Shown one piece after another: positions 1 to 10,700 of a stretch of DNA of 64,000 nucleotides. This DNA is from Ampullaceana balthica. Taxonomy: Eukaryota; Mollusca; Gastropoda; Lymnaeidae. The notes below the pieces were generated by a model that was not told where the DNA came from, did no database searches, and saw nothing but the letters and a program-made list of their open reading frames with translations. How positions within the stretch are numbered: the first letter of the stretch is position 1; the number at the start of each line of letters is the position of its first letter. Location: assembly GCA_944989445.1 (NCBI GenBank), contig CALYLW010000128.1, forward strand, positions 1 to 64,000, in the 5' to 3' direction. A program made the translations under genes and the position numbers.

Positions 1-48
1 AAAACAAACAAAACAAAACACAAAACAAAAAAAACACAAAACACAAAA

Positions 49-300
49 CAAAACACCCCCCCCCCCCCCCCACCCCCCCCCCCCCCCCCCCCCACCCCCA
101 CCACCCACCCCCCCACCACCACCCCCCACACCCCACCCCCCCACTCCGACCCACCCCCCCCCCCCTCACCCCACTCTCCAACCCCCATCCCCCCCCCCAC
201 CACCCCCCCCCACACCCCCCCCGGCCACCCCCTCCCTCGCCTCCCCCCCCCCCCCCCCCCCCACCCGCCCTACCTCCCGCCCCCTCCCCCCACCCCACCC
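49..300. repeat. C-rich low-complexity tract
   Basis: After an A/C-rich start (1-48), most bases are C with scattered A/T, in long homopolymer runs. No coding or RNA feature is visible. Its complement resembles the G-rich tract at 5787-6990. It may be genuine G-quadruplex-prone DNA or poorly resolved sequence. Confidence 0.9.
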
Positions 301-930
301 CCCCACATACTTATTCACCCAGTGCAAACCACAACACCCCGCACAAACCTAAACCCAGTCACACAAAAGTACCCCCTGTACACCTTTATACCAATACGGC
401 CTTGCCCACACTAACGCACAGCACTTAAACCGAACAACATTGAAACCATTGTGCAGGTCCCCATAACCTCCCAGATTACAACCACCAGTCCACAAGGACA
501 ATACACTACGCCAATCAAACATTTAGTATCTCCCGGACCCTGACAAATAAACAGAAATCTGCCACCCCCATCCCGCACGTGCGTATACAAGTCCAGAGAG
601 TGGGTATTAGGATGGGGAATCGGGGTCATGCCTTTTTACTGGAGGTGCAATCTGTCACACCCACCCTACGCTTTCTCCAAAACATCGCAACAGCAGCTCA
701 GAACGCGGCTTACAATGACAAACCAATACAAACAAACCCCGTGCATTTGACTACTGGGCAGTGTATGCAAAATGTAGTAAAAATATTTATTATACTATTA
801 TTTTCGATAAAGCTTTTTGATAATGAAGCCAGGCTTTTGGGCTTATGTAAAGATTCCACCACCGGGGCCCCTTGGCTGGCTGGGGCCCTAGGCCCGGGCC
901 TTGTGGGCCTAGGCGAAAATCCGGCCCTGC
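301..930. other. No recognisable feature
   Basis: Mixed-composition DNA with only short open frames on both strands that match nothing I know. A GC-rich patch at about 860-930 precedes the 46-bp repeats. Confidence 0.5.
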
Positions 931-931
931 T

Positions 932-1178
932 TATATTACCCCCATTATTTGTCAATCTTTGAATGTAATATTAGTCTTATATTATTATAAAAAATGATTT
1001 TTTCCCGTTAGGTCTTTGTATTAAAACAGATTTTATTGTTTATATTACCCCCATTATTTGTCAATCTTTGAATGTAATATTAGTCTTATATTACCCCCAT
1101 TATTTGTCAATCTTTGAATGTAATATTAGTCTTATATTACCCCCATTATTTGTCAACCTTTGAATGTAATATTAGTCT
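932..1178. repeat. 46-bp tandem repeat (3 tandem units plus one detached)
   Basis: A 46-bp unit containing the core TTACCCCCATTATTTGTCAA occurs three times in tandem at 1041-1178 and once at 932-977. The copies are nearly identical (one C/T difference in the last). The intervening 978-1040 segment reappears in diverged form around 1770-1815, and a diverged unit occurs near 1681-1725, so the region 930-1830 is internally duplicated. Confidence 0.85.
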
Positions 1179-2120
1179 TACTAGCGTATCACCCGTCAAA
1201 AATGACGGAAGTTTTCAAAATAAATACACATCAGATTAAAAAATAACGTAATACAGAACTTTCATTTAATTTTATTTGATTCATTTATTATCATATTGAA
1301 CAATTTTATGCGGAACGTTCGAAAAGAGTTATATTTGGTGAAGTAATGTTTGGTGCGCACTATTGAACAAATCAGCATTACATTCAAGAAGCATTACATC
1401 CATTACGGTAATTATGTATGCTGATTCTTCACTTGATTCTGGTATAATCTGAAATGTTGTAGAAAAAAATTCCTTAAATTCATTTTTAGCTGGATCTTCT
1501 TTATTTTTTTACAGATTTTAACGGGTGAAATTTTAAAACACTGAGCATATCATATTGTTTATCGGACTATTAATTTCATAATAGTCATATTATTATTAAA
1601 TATTCTAGAAAAATCTATATTTTTATTTTTGCAGGTTCTCTGTTATTTTTTAGCCTGTTTTACTGGGACAAGTTTTTAAGTATTACCCCCAGTATTTCTC
1701 AAACTTTCAATGTAATATTAGTCTTATTATTCACTTGATTCGGATATAATCTAAAATATTCTAGAAACTTCTGTGATTTTTTCCCGTTAGGTCTTTGTAT
1801 TAAAACAGATTTTAATGGATAAAATTTAAAGTCTTATCCGATTGTTTTTCTGAGCCATTTTCAGTTTGATAAACCTCGCGGGATAAAATGGCTATAATAT
1901 TATAATATTCTAGAATATTCTTTTTTTTTCTTCTCAATATCTCCATTAATTATTAGACACGTTTTAAAGTTTTTAAACTAAATTTTTGTCAGACTTTGAA
2001 TGTTATATACTCTTAATATTTGTGTGGTCGAAGCTATTTATCGGAACACAAATGAAGATGCAGATTAATAGTAAAATTTACTTTGTGTTGATGAAACCTA
2101 GCCACATTTGGTAGATACCT
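1179..2120. other. AT-rich non-coding, diverged repeat copies
   Basis: AT-rich sequence with no credible open frame. The stretch 1675-1830 is a diverged copy of 960-1080 (shared words such as TTTTTCCCGTTAGGTCTTTG). Otherwise nothing recognised. Confidence 0.5.
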
Positions 2121-2124
2121 TTAT

Positions 2125-3090
2125 AATACGACCTGGAACGGGATCGAACGAGAAAAGGTGAGTATAGAACCAGAATAGGATATCACAGGCAACGGGATTC
2201 CATAATGTAATGGAATCATACTGGGGTCATCGGCATCCTGGGGTAAATAAATCAAAGGCGGCTGGATAGCAAAGTCAATAGTGCGCTCACCTCACAAGCT
2301 GAGGGGCGTGGGATCTAGCCCACGTTAAAACTACAATAAAAATGTTAATAAATGACTATTGCTAAAAAGTCCTCCACTGACCTGGAGAGGAGGTGGGCGC
2401 CGCCAAGTCTACCAAACCCTGAGAAAGTTCTAATGAAAGCATTAGAACCCCCTACGACCACGAGGTTATGGGACACCAAAAAAAAATCAAATTCGATATG
2501 GGATACAACAGGGTGCAGGGATTTGATGAAAATGGGATCTTTTTGGGATCATACTGGGGTATTTTATCCCATCAAAATATGGGATCGCCTTGGCTGAAGG
2601 GATTCGACAGAGCATGAGATTCCATTATGCAACAGGATAATTTAATAGTGGTGAAAAGGATTCGATTCCATTATGTAATAGGTACTGGGATATGTGATCC
2701 CGTTGATGTATCACATCGGAATAAGGGATGTCATCATGAATGGGATCCTAATATGCAACGGGATCATAATTGAGGATGAAATCTCATGTGAAGTATGGAA
2801 TCATATGAAGGAAAGGGATTCTACCAAAAGCGGGATCCCTTTACTTTATGCAGTGGGATAATACTGAGCTAGGTGATCCCATTAAATTATGGTATTTTAT
2901 AAGGGAAAGGGATTTACTTTACAAATGGGATCCCATTACGCAACGGAATCATAATATGTTGTGTAATCTTAACCAAAAAAACATGGAATCATATGGGGGA
3001 AAGGAATTGGACCAAGAAGGGGATGTCGGGATTCCATTATTCAAAGAGATCGTAACGGGTGGGGTGCAAAATTGGCATCCATAAGGCAGG
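2125..3090. repeat. Irregular GGGATC/GGGATT-motif repeat region
   Basis: Words such as GGGATC, GGGATTC, GGAATCAT and CATTATG(C/T)AA recur every roughly 15-40 bp across nearly 1 kb without a fixed period, as in a decayed minisatellite. A SINE copy is embedded at 2258-2357. Short open frames across it (for example 2848-3084) only echo the repeat. Confidence 0.6.
2258..2357 (+). mobile_element. tRNA-derived SINE, copy 1
   Basis: A roughly 100-bp module shared with 55420-55520 and 57638-57740 (both minus). It has a box A-like head (GCTGGATAGC), a shared central block (CGCTCACCTCACAAGCTGAG) and a box B-like GGGATCTAGCCC closed by complementary GTGGG/CCCAC-type flanks, which looks like a T-arm. 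The tail is A/T-rich with an AATGAC-type motif. tRNA-derived SINE is inferred from this layout; the family name is unknown. Confidence 0.6.
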
Positions 3091-3545
3091 CCCGGGAGAA
3101 GCCGGGTATATCAGCTAGTACTAAATAAAAATAAGAGGTTTCAAGTATGAAAAGAAAAAAAATGACCATACAGTAAATCTTGATAGTGTCGAGATAACGC
3201 CTAATATGATGATAAATGACTTCTTAGGCAAGAACTCTTCCCATTTAAGAGTAAAAATTTATTTGTCTAAAAGAACACGTGGACGCCAATTCATCTTATA
3301 CTGCCCCCCCCCCAATCACTTTTTGTTGAGACAAGTTATGAATGTCCCCTTAGGGACTCACTTTTTTTTCTTTGTGTACGCCAAGCGTTTGTTCCCTCTC
3401 CTCACCCAGAATGTAAGATATGTAAATAATTTATATACTGTAAAAATAATGTAAACAACAAAGCAGATTAGAAATTTGTTTTTGGTTTGGGGGGGAAGGG
3501 ATTAAAACAAAAGCACAAAGTAATTTCTAGCGATCCCTCTTTATC
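3091..3545. other. No recognisable feature
   Basis: Mixed sequence with short homopolymers (poly-C near 3305, poly-T near 3363). The open frame 3206-3454 has no recognisable domain. Confidence 0.4.
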
Positions 3546-3547
3546 CT

Positions 3548-3700
3548 TTGTACCAACAAATGTCAGCTCCCAAACCCCCCACCCCCTTGCAGTGTTACAT
3601 GTACCAACAAATGTGAGCTCCCACATCCCCCACCCCATACAGTGTACATGTACCAACAAATGTCAGCTCCCAAACCCCCCACCCCGTACAGTGTAAATGT
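3548..3700. repeat. 50-bp tandem repeat, 3 units
   Basis: Three successive units share ACCAACAAATGT(C/G)AGCTCCCA, then a run of C/A and CAGTGT, at about 50-bp spacing. Open frames on both strands through it reflect the repeat only. Confidence 0.85.
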
Positions 3701-3779
3701 AATAATGAATGGAGCCATATCATTCAAAAGCAACATTTTTATTTAAGAAGTTCCATTTCCAGGTCATAAGCATATGGAG

Positions 3780-3996
3780 GGAGAAAAGACAAGTTTCTGT
3801 AGCCATGACATACAAGGGGATTATGCTGATAGCACAATGGCCAACCACCTCTATTCTAGCCCAACTAATGTCAGGTATCCATCAGGGCTGGGTTGACCCA
3901 GGGAACTCTTTGCCTGGCACAAATCTCTGCCTTCACAGAGAGTCGAACCTGTGACTCTAGGTAAGACAGCCTAATGTGCATGCCACTTGGCCACCA
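3780..3996 (-). mobile_element. tRNA-derived SINE (minus strand)
   Basis: Read on the minus strand from 3996, a tRNA-like head carries GGTGGCCAAGTGGCATGC (box A-like, class II tRNA style) and an intact box B, GGTTCGACTC, at about 3941-3951, flanked by complementary CACAG/CTGTG that would form a T-stem. An unrelated body follows to about 3780. This is the classic tRNA-derived SINE layout. It lies downstream of the PUM3 gene. Confidence 0.65.
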
Positions 3997-4603
3997 TAAA
4001 TTTTCATAAACTTTGCTGTTTAAATTGCATTTTGAAACCCTGTTAGTAAAAGCAAAAGGTATGACAAGGCATAAATGTATAATTAGTACATACACCCTGG
4101 ATAAACCCAATTTCATTAAAAAGAGTATTGCATACTTTTTACTGAGATACATGTAATTTTAAAAAAATTTCTTTGATAAAAAAAAGTACAAACTGGATTT
4201 ATACATTTCTTACTTTTATTGACTTCATAATTCTTGTGACATACACTGTAAAAGTTAATCCTCTTTCAGTGTGGTATAATACAATGTTTTAAACAGACTA
4301 ATTTAAAATTAAAGCTAAAAAAATGAATTTTTTCCAATAGCTAGCCCATTAACTGTTATCATAAATGTCATCTTAAAAAGAGCTCAAAAGAACACTCTGC
4401 TTTAAAACATTAATGGGAATAGTTGTGCTCAGAATTAAAAAAAGAAAACCAAAAAAAAATATTTCCTCACATTTTATTTTTAGCTTTTAGAGACCCGATA
4501 ATGCCTAATATTATTATTTAATGAAGGACATTTGAATCACTATTTATATTGTCGAGCCATACTTTGAAACTTGCAACAAATTTCCCATGAACATTTGCAT
4601 AAA
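3997..4603. other. 3' flank of the PUM3 gene
   Basis: AT-rich DNA after the PUM3 stop codon on the minus strand. An ATTAAA hexamer (TTTAAT on plus, 4517-4522) about 85 nt past the stop is a possible polyadenylation signal. Nothing else is recognised. Confidence 0.4.
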
Positions 4604-4757
4604 TTAGACTCTGAACTCTCTGGGTTTATTTGGATCCTCCAACTTGGCCAGCAATAATTCAGCTCCCTTGAATGTCATTTTACTAAGTGATTTCAGGACA
4701 GGCTGCAGGTGGCCTGTCACCTTCTCTGTGATTGTAGAGCAACCTACTTCCAGAAGG
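4604..4757 (-). CDS. PUM3: PUM3 terminal exon
   Basis: Acceptor TTTTAG after a pyrimidine tract. It encodes a helix ending FKGAELLLAKLE (human SKGIEILLEKL), a short extra tail and TAA. It requires two bases from the preceding exon, which is not compatible with direct joining to the exon ending at 8228 (phase 1). This supports a missing exon. Confidence 0.88.
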
Positions 4758-7700
4758 CTAAAATAATACAAATAGAAAACAATGTAGACAAGGAAAACAA
4801 ATTTTTTCTCCAATATTGCACAACAGATTAGAGGAAATGTTATGAATCTATAAGTTTAAGTTTAAACGGTGTGCTTATATTTAAGTTTTAGTTTAAATCA
4901 GTGGTTCCCAAACTTTTTTGGCCTACCGCCCACTTTCCAGAATAAATATGCCTTAACTGAATGTCAAACTTCAGGGCAATAGCTTGTTTGCACATGAAAT
5001 GTATGTGTATGTTAAATCATTACAGGCAAAACTCTTCCTGTTCTCCAGGCAAGCAGGTGTAAACAGGTTTTCTTATTTCCCTTTGCTGAAACAGAAAACC
5101 GTTTCTGGTAAAATGGCTGACAAGTACAAGGCGCAATTCGATGCCTTTGCAATGGAATTTTGAAAGGAGGTTCCAAGAATTCAAGAACCTCGAACCACAT
5201 TTCAATATCCTCAGTTCGCAATTAAGTGCAGACGCTGATTAAGCCCTAGAGGATATACTGTTAGCAATGCTTAACCTAAAAGCAGATTATGACCTGAAGG
5301 AGAAGTTCAAGTTAGTTTTTTTCCTAGAGATTTTTGGGATTTTGCTAGGTGCGGCGTTTCCACACTTTAAAAAACTTTAATGCTACACTTTTACCACTAT
5401 TTGGGTCCATATACATCTTTAAGCAAGCTTTTTTTTGAATGAAAATAAATAAGTCTAAGAACAGATCGATGTGGACTGACTGCAATTTGAATGCATTCAT
5501 GCGGATAATATCAGTAACCTGGTTCCACAATTAAAGAATAGTTTGTTTTTTTAAATGGAAATCATATAAATGATAAGATGAACCTGGTATGCTGCTACAA
5601 ATTTAGTAATTCTCGCCTCTATTTTAGTCAGCAGTAATCTTAAGTATCCGCGATTGACTATTTGATTTTTTAAGTTTTTGTTTGTTCTGTTTTTGGTTGT
5701 ATTTGGGTGTTTTTTTTGTTGTTGGTTTTTTTTGTTAATAAGTAACCGCACTGAATCTACTTTCAGGCAGGGCGTAAAGGGTGGTTTGAAGGGGGGGGGG
5801 GGGGGGAGAGGGGATGATATTGTAAGGGGGGGGGAAAAATTTGTTATGTGAAGGGAACCAGGGTAAGGCTGGAGAGTGGGGAGGGGGGTGGGTGGGAGGG
5901 CGGGGTTGGGGGGGGGTGGGGGGTGGGGGGGGGGGGTGGGGGGGGGGGGGGGGGGGAGGGGGGGGGGGGGGGGATGGGGGGGTGGGGGGGGGGGGGGGGG
6001 GGATGGGGGGGGGGGGGGAGGGGGGTTATGGTGTTGTGGGGGGGGGGGTAGGGGGGGTGGGTTGGGTGGGTTGGGGGAGGGTGGGGGGGATGGTGGGTGG
6101 GTGGGGGGGTGGTGTGGGGGGGGGGTGGGGGGTTATGGGGGGTGTGGGGTGGGGTGTGTGGGGGGGGGGGGGGAAGGGGGGGGGTTTGGGGGGGGTAGGG
6201 GGGGGGTTGGTGGGGTGTGTGGATTGTGTGGGTGGTGGGGGGGGGGTTTGGGTTGGTTGAGGATGGTGATGGGGGGTGGGGTGGGGGGGTAGGGGTGTGG
6301 TAGTTGTAGTGTTGGGGGAGGTGTTGGTGATGTGGGGGGGGGGGTGTGGAGGGGGGTGTTGGGGGTGTGGTGTTGGGGGTGGGGGGGGTGGGGGGTGGGT
6401 GGGGGTGGGGGGTGGGGGGGGTGTGGGGGTGGGGTGGGGGGGGTGTGTGTGGGGGGGGTGGGGGGGTGGGGGGGTGTGGGGGTGTGTGGTGGGGGGGGGG
6501 TGGGGGGTGGGGGGGGGGTGGGGGGGTGGTGGGGGGGGGGTGGGGGGGGTGGGGGGTGGGGGTGGGGGGTGGTGGGGGGGGGGTGGGGGGGGTGGGGGGG
6601 GGGTGGGGGGGGTGGGTGGGGTGGGTGGGGGGGGGGTGGGGGTGGGGGGGGTGGGGGGGGTGGGGTGGGGTGGGGGGGGTGGGGGGGGGTGGGGGGGGGT
6701 GGGTGGGGGGTGGGGTGGGGGGGGGGTGGGTGGGGTGGGGGTGGGGGGGTGTGGTGGGGGTGGGGGTGGGTGGTGTGGGGGGGTGGGGGGGGGGGGGGGG
6801 GGGGGTGGGTTGTGGGGGGTGGGGGTGGGGGGGTGTGGTTTTTTTTGGTTTTTGTGTGGGGGGGTTTTGGGGGTGGTTTGGTATTGTTGGTTTATGTAAA
6901 GTGGGGAGTGATGGAAATGTAGGGTTGGGAGAGGTAGGTGGGGGGTTTAGGAATTTTGTTGGGGGATTTTTTTTTTAGGAAAAAGTCAAATTGAAAATCT
7001 GAAGCCTTTTCATATAATTATTGAAATGTGTATAGAAATTATGAAATTAAAGTCGAACCCACTTACCTCGAGCTCGGTTAGCTCGACCACCCCACTACCT
7101 CGACGTTTTTTATTGGAACCGCCAAATTCTCTCTTTGTCTTAGCATTTTTTCCATCGGCTAATTCGATTTTTCTAAGTCGCCGAAACCTACTACCTCGAG
7201 CACAAAAGAGGGCCAAATTTGCAACTTAACGTTGGTTTACCTCGATCCTCGTCGGTTGGCCTAGCAATGCACTCTGCATTTTTAGTTCAAAACAGTGTTG
7301 ACATCTCGCTTTCTTCTAGACTTCCGGCTATTGTGTGATTCTACGAGATTTCAATAACCTATATTGATTTGTTTATTTGTATTTTAAATTCGCTGATACG
7401 ACGGCAAACGCGAGCGGCTGTGACATGCCACACGCAGCATGTGACGAAGCGAGGCGAAAAATTTGACCTTTTAACGCATGCGCGGACAATTATAAACTGG
7501 TAACTTTTTTTTAAAAATGGAATCGAAACATACCACAGAGACGTAATCAAAATCCTTTACTTTGGCATAAATATATATATAAAAATAATAAAATAAAAAA
7601 TATATATAAAACTCCCGATTAGTGTCATAACTTTTCCAGACTTTCAAGGCCGAGAATTTTTTTTTAAAGAATTCCCAACTTTTTCCCGTTTTCCTGAGTG

Positions 7701-10700
7701 GGAACCATGGTTATATTTAAATTTTAAACGGCCCTTAAAAACGAACGGTCATTACAAACTTAGGAAAGAGTGAAGAAATATTAGGGTTCTGATACGATTC
7801 CGATTAATCGTCCCATCACTAATTAACGCTAACTAATTAATCATGTACATAAAGAAATTTCAATCACATGTTAATATTTTGCCGCCATATTGGTTTTCGT
7901 TTTAACTCGATCATCGGTTGTGTCGACGCCATTTTTCATACCCAAACACAGTCGACTTAACCTGTTTCGACTGTAAAACATTTTAAAAATAAAGATTTCA
8001 ACAGCACATTTAGAGACATTTCTTTTGATGAAACCTCTTGAATTACACATAGAATGGAGACTCAAATCATGTAATAATAAAGAAATTAGTCATACCAAAC
8101 TTGGGAAAACACAGAACAATGGATGCAAGTGTTGTTTTGTATTGTAACGTTCGTTTTTCATGTTTTCCAAAACTTTGGTTTAGTTATTCTTGGCTTCAAA
8201 ATATCATTATTTAAAAAAAAATCTTACTGCCTTCGCCTGCCTCCATTCTGGCCTTATCATTAGCTATAATCTTCTTCAAAGCTATGTGACAAGCGGGATG
8301 TTCAATCATGTTAATAGCCCCATCAGCAGTTGAGCATGGTTGTGCCACTAATTCTGCTATGGCTCTCATGGCTGGAACAACATCTCCTAAATTAGAATAA
8401 ATGATTGAAAGTTACTATAAATTCTACAAACCTACTGGTAAGTAAAAAAACTATCATATGAAGAGCTCAAGGGAAGAAACGGCTTTGTCACATTTTTGTA
8501 GTTTTGAGATATTCAAATTTAAAAGTTCAAAATTATACAGCTTTCTTATAAATTAACTAAATAGAATTTTTTATTGGGTCAGAGACATAATTTTGGCATA
8601 AAATCTCATTCTCAGAGCATTCTATTTTTGATCTTCTATCAAACAATTTCCAAAATGCAAATAAAAAAATACCCATGATAGGATCTACATGGAAAATAGA
8701 TTTATAAAACGATTTGGTACGTTAGCTCCGTATGGAATAAACCAAATTCACAATTTTACCTAACTGTAGAATCTTTTTCACATTGTGGTTTTCACTGTAA
8801 CTTTTGATACTTCCTACTTTTTCTTATATCCTGTGTCATTGTTTGTTGTTATTTTTCCTTTCTCTTTATTTTACATAACTATTTTATTGATATAGTATGT
8901 CGTAAGAATTTAAATATAATTTTATTTCTTATTTAAGTACGTTCGTTATGTTAATTGTACTGATGAAGGCATTAGCCGAAAAGTATACTGTCGTATTAGT
9001 TTAATAATAAAGCTCAAATTGGTTTTCATTACACAATTTGATTGCGTATTTTATATATTTTTTGGAGTAAAAACTAATTTGGCAGTGCAAACATAAACCC
9101 ATCTTACAGGTTCTATAAAAGATAAACAACTCAGTTGCTTTATTTGCTAACTGTTAAACCTGGAAAGCTTCTGTAATCAAATTTAAAATGAAATCATTAC
9201 TGGCAAGTAAATCCTAAGAAAATTTCTTTACCAGAGGCATGAGTTATGATAGATTTGACAACAAGGGTCAGAGAATTTTGGCTCATCATTGTTTTAGCAT
9301 TTGTCTCAAGGTACTTCAATAGATGAGGTGATATGTAGTCTCGCAGTTCCTTTGCTCGTATTGCCTTGTCTTTCTTGCTGAAAATAATTGAGTAACCCAA
9401 TAAATGGATACAGAAATAAAATGTAGCTTTTTTAATACTCTGTATCATGAGACTTTGTTTAATGAAAATTTAAGATGAAGATTAATAAAAACAATATAGT
9501 GAGAAACAAGAAAAATGAATATATATAACTCGATGTCAAAGACTTTTTTAAAGCACTTGATTAAGTATTTAAGACAAAGGATTTTTTTCTATGTGATAAA
9601 TTCTGAAGTATGTCATTATATTATGTAATTATGATTACAAGACTTAAATACAATTTTTAAAAATAAGTTTACCTGGTCGGATTACTATCCCCTTTTTGTA
9701 AAATTGAAACAATATCGGGATGAAAGTGATTCAATTCTCTAGGTGCCAAAAGATACAATAGGATTTTACGTGCATGCGCATTTATTACCATCTCATCCAT
9801 TGACTTGAGCATCTCCTGGAATATATAAGAACCATTGCAAATAAATCTTTTGCCCAGAAGATAGAAAAAACTTAAATGACATAACAAAAATTGATATCTT
9901 ATTGCACAGAGATATAAAATGATTGTGAACCTGGAATTTTATCAACCTACCCACATTAAATGACAGGACAAGTAAGGAGAAGTTTTTGTAAGATAAGGAA
10001 TTTTGATCTTGTACAATGATTTTTTTCTTCTTCAAATATCAGGTGATTTCAAGGACATCCTAAAATTTCAGGAGTCCTTAGGAACTATTAAATATTTGTG
10101 GCGTTATCAAAAAACATGAGAAAACAAAATTATGTTGAAGAACTGGATTTTATAAGTCTTGAAACCATTTTTTTCTCCTAAACCCCAAGTATCAATAGTG
10201 ACATGCATTTACTATGAGAAGTACTTTAATACATTATTAAATAAAGCTGTGAAAACTGGGAGGGTACAATTATCAAGTATGGTTCTACTTTATATCTACA
10301 CACTAATATTGTTAGCTTACATCAATTATAGCTTTTTGCATCAAGACTGTGTCGTCAACAGTATCAAAGATAGCCAAAAGTAAAAGATGTCCAAACTCTT
10401 CTTTACAAATTTTGACAACATGTGTCTTCAAGCTTTTAATAATCACTTTGCGATCTTTGGTTGATCCTGACCACACACAACGCATAGCTACCCTAGTCCC
10501 ATCTTTGGTATGCACAAGATTGGGAATGTGTTCTCTGAGACCTTCAATCATCTCCTGAAATGATCATAAATGGCTGCATTCAGTAAATATTTATAGAAAA
10601 CTGTTTATTTGGCTTCAGTAAAATTATAAGGTAAAAGAAATAATTCCCTTATGTAAGTAACAAGCCCTCAAATTATTTTTGAACAAATGACCTGTCACAT

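Noticed and set aside
5560..5680. Minus-strand VNRG-like stretch as the missing PUM3 exon
   Set aside because: It resembles the conserved VNRG motif for four residues only, lacks a suitable donor at the needed place and phase, and is preceded by A-rich low complexity. Treated as chance.
5841..6978. Gly/Trp/Val-rich open frames up to 210 codons
   Set aside because: Compositional consequence of the G/T tract, open in all three plus frames.
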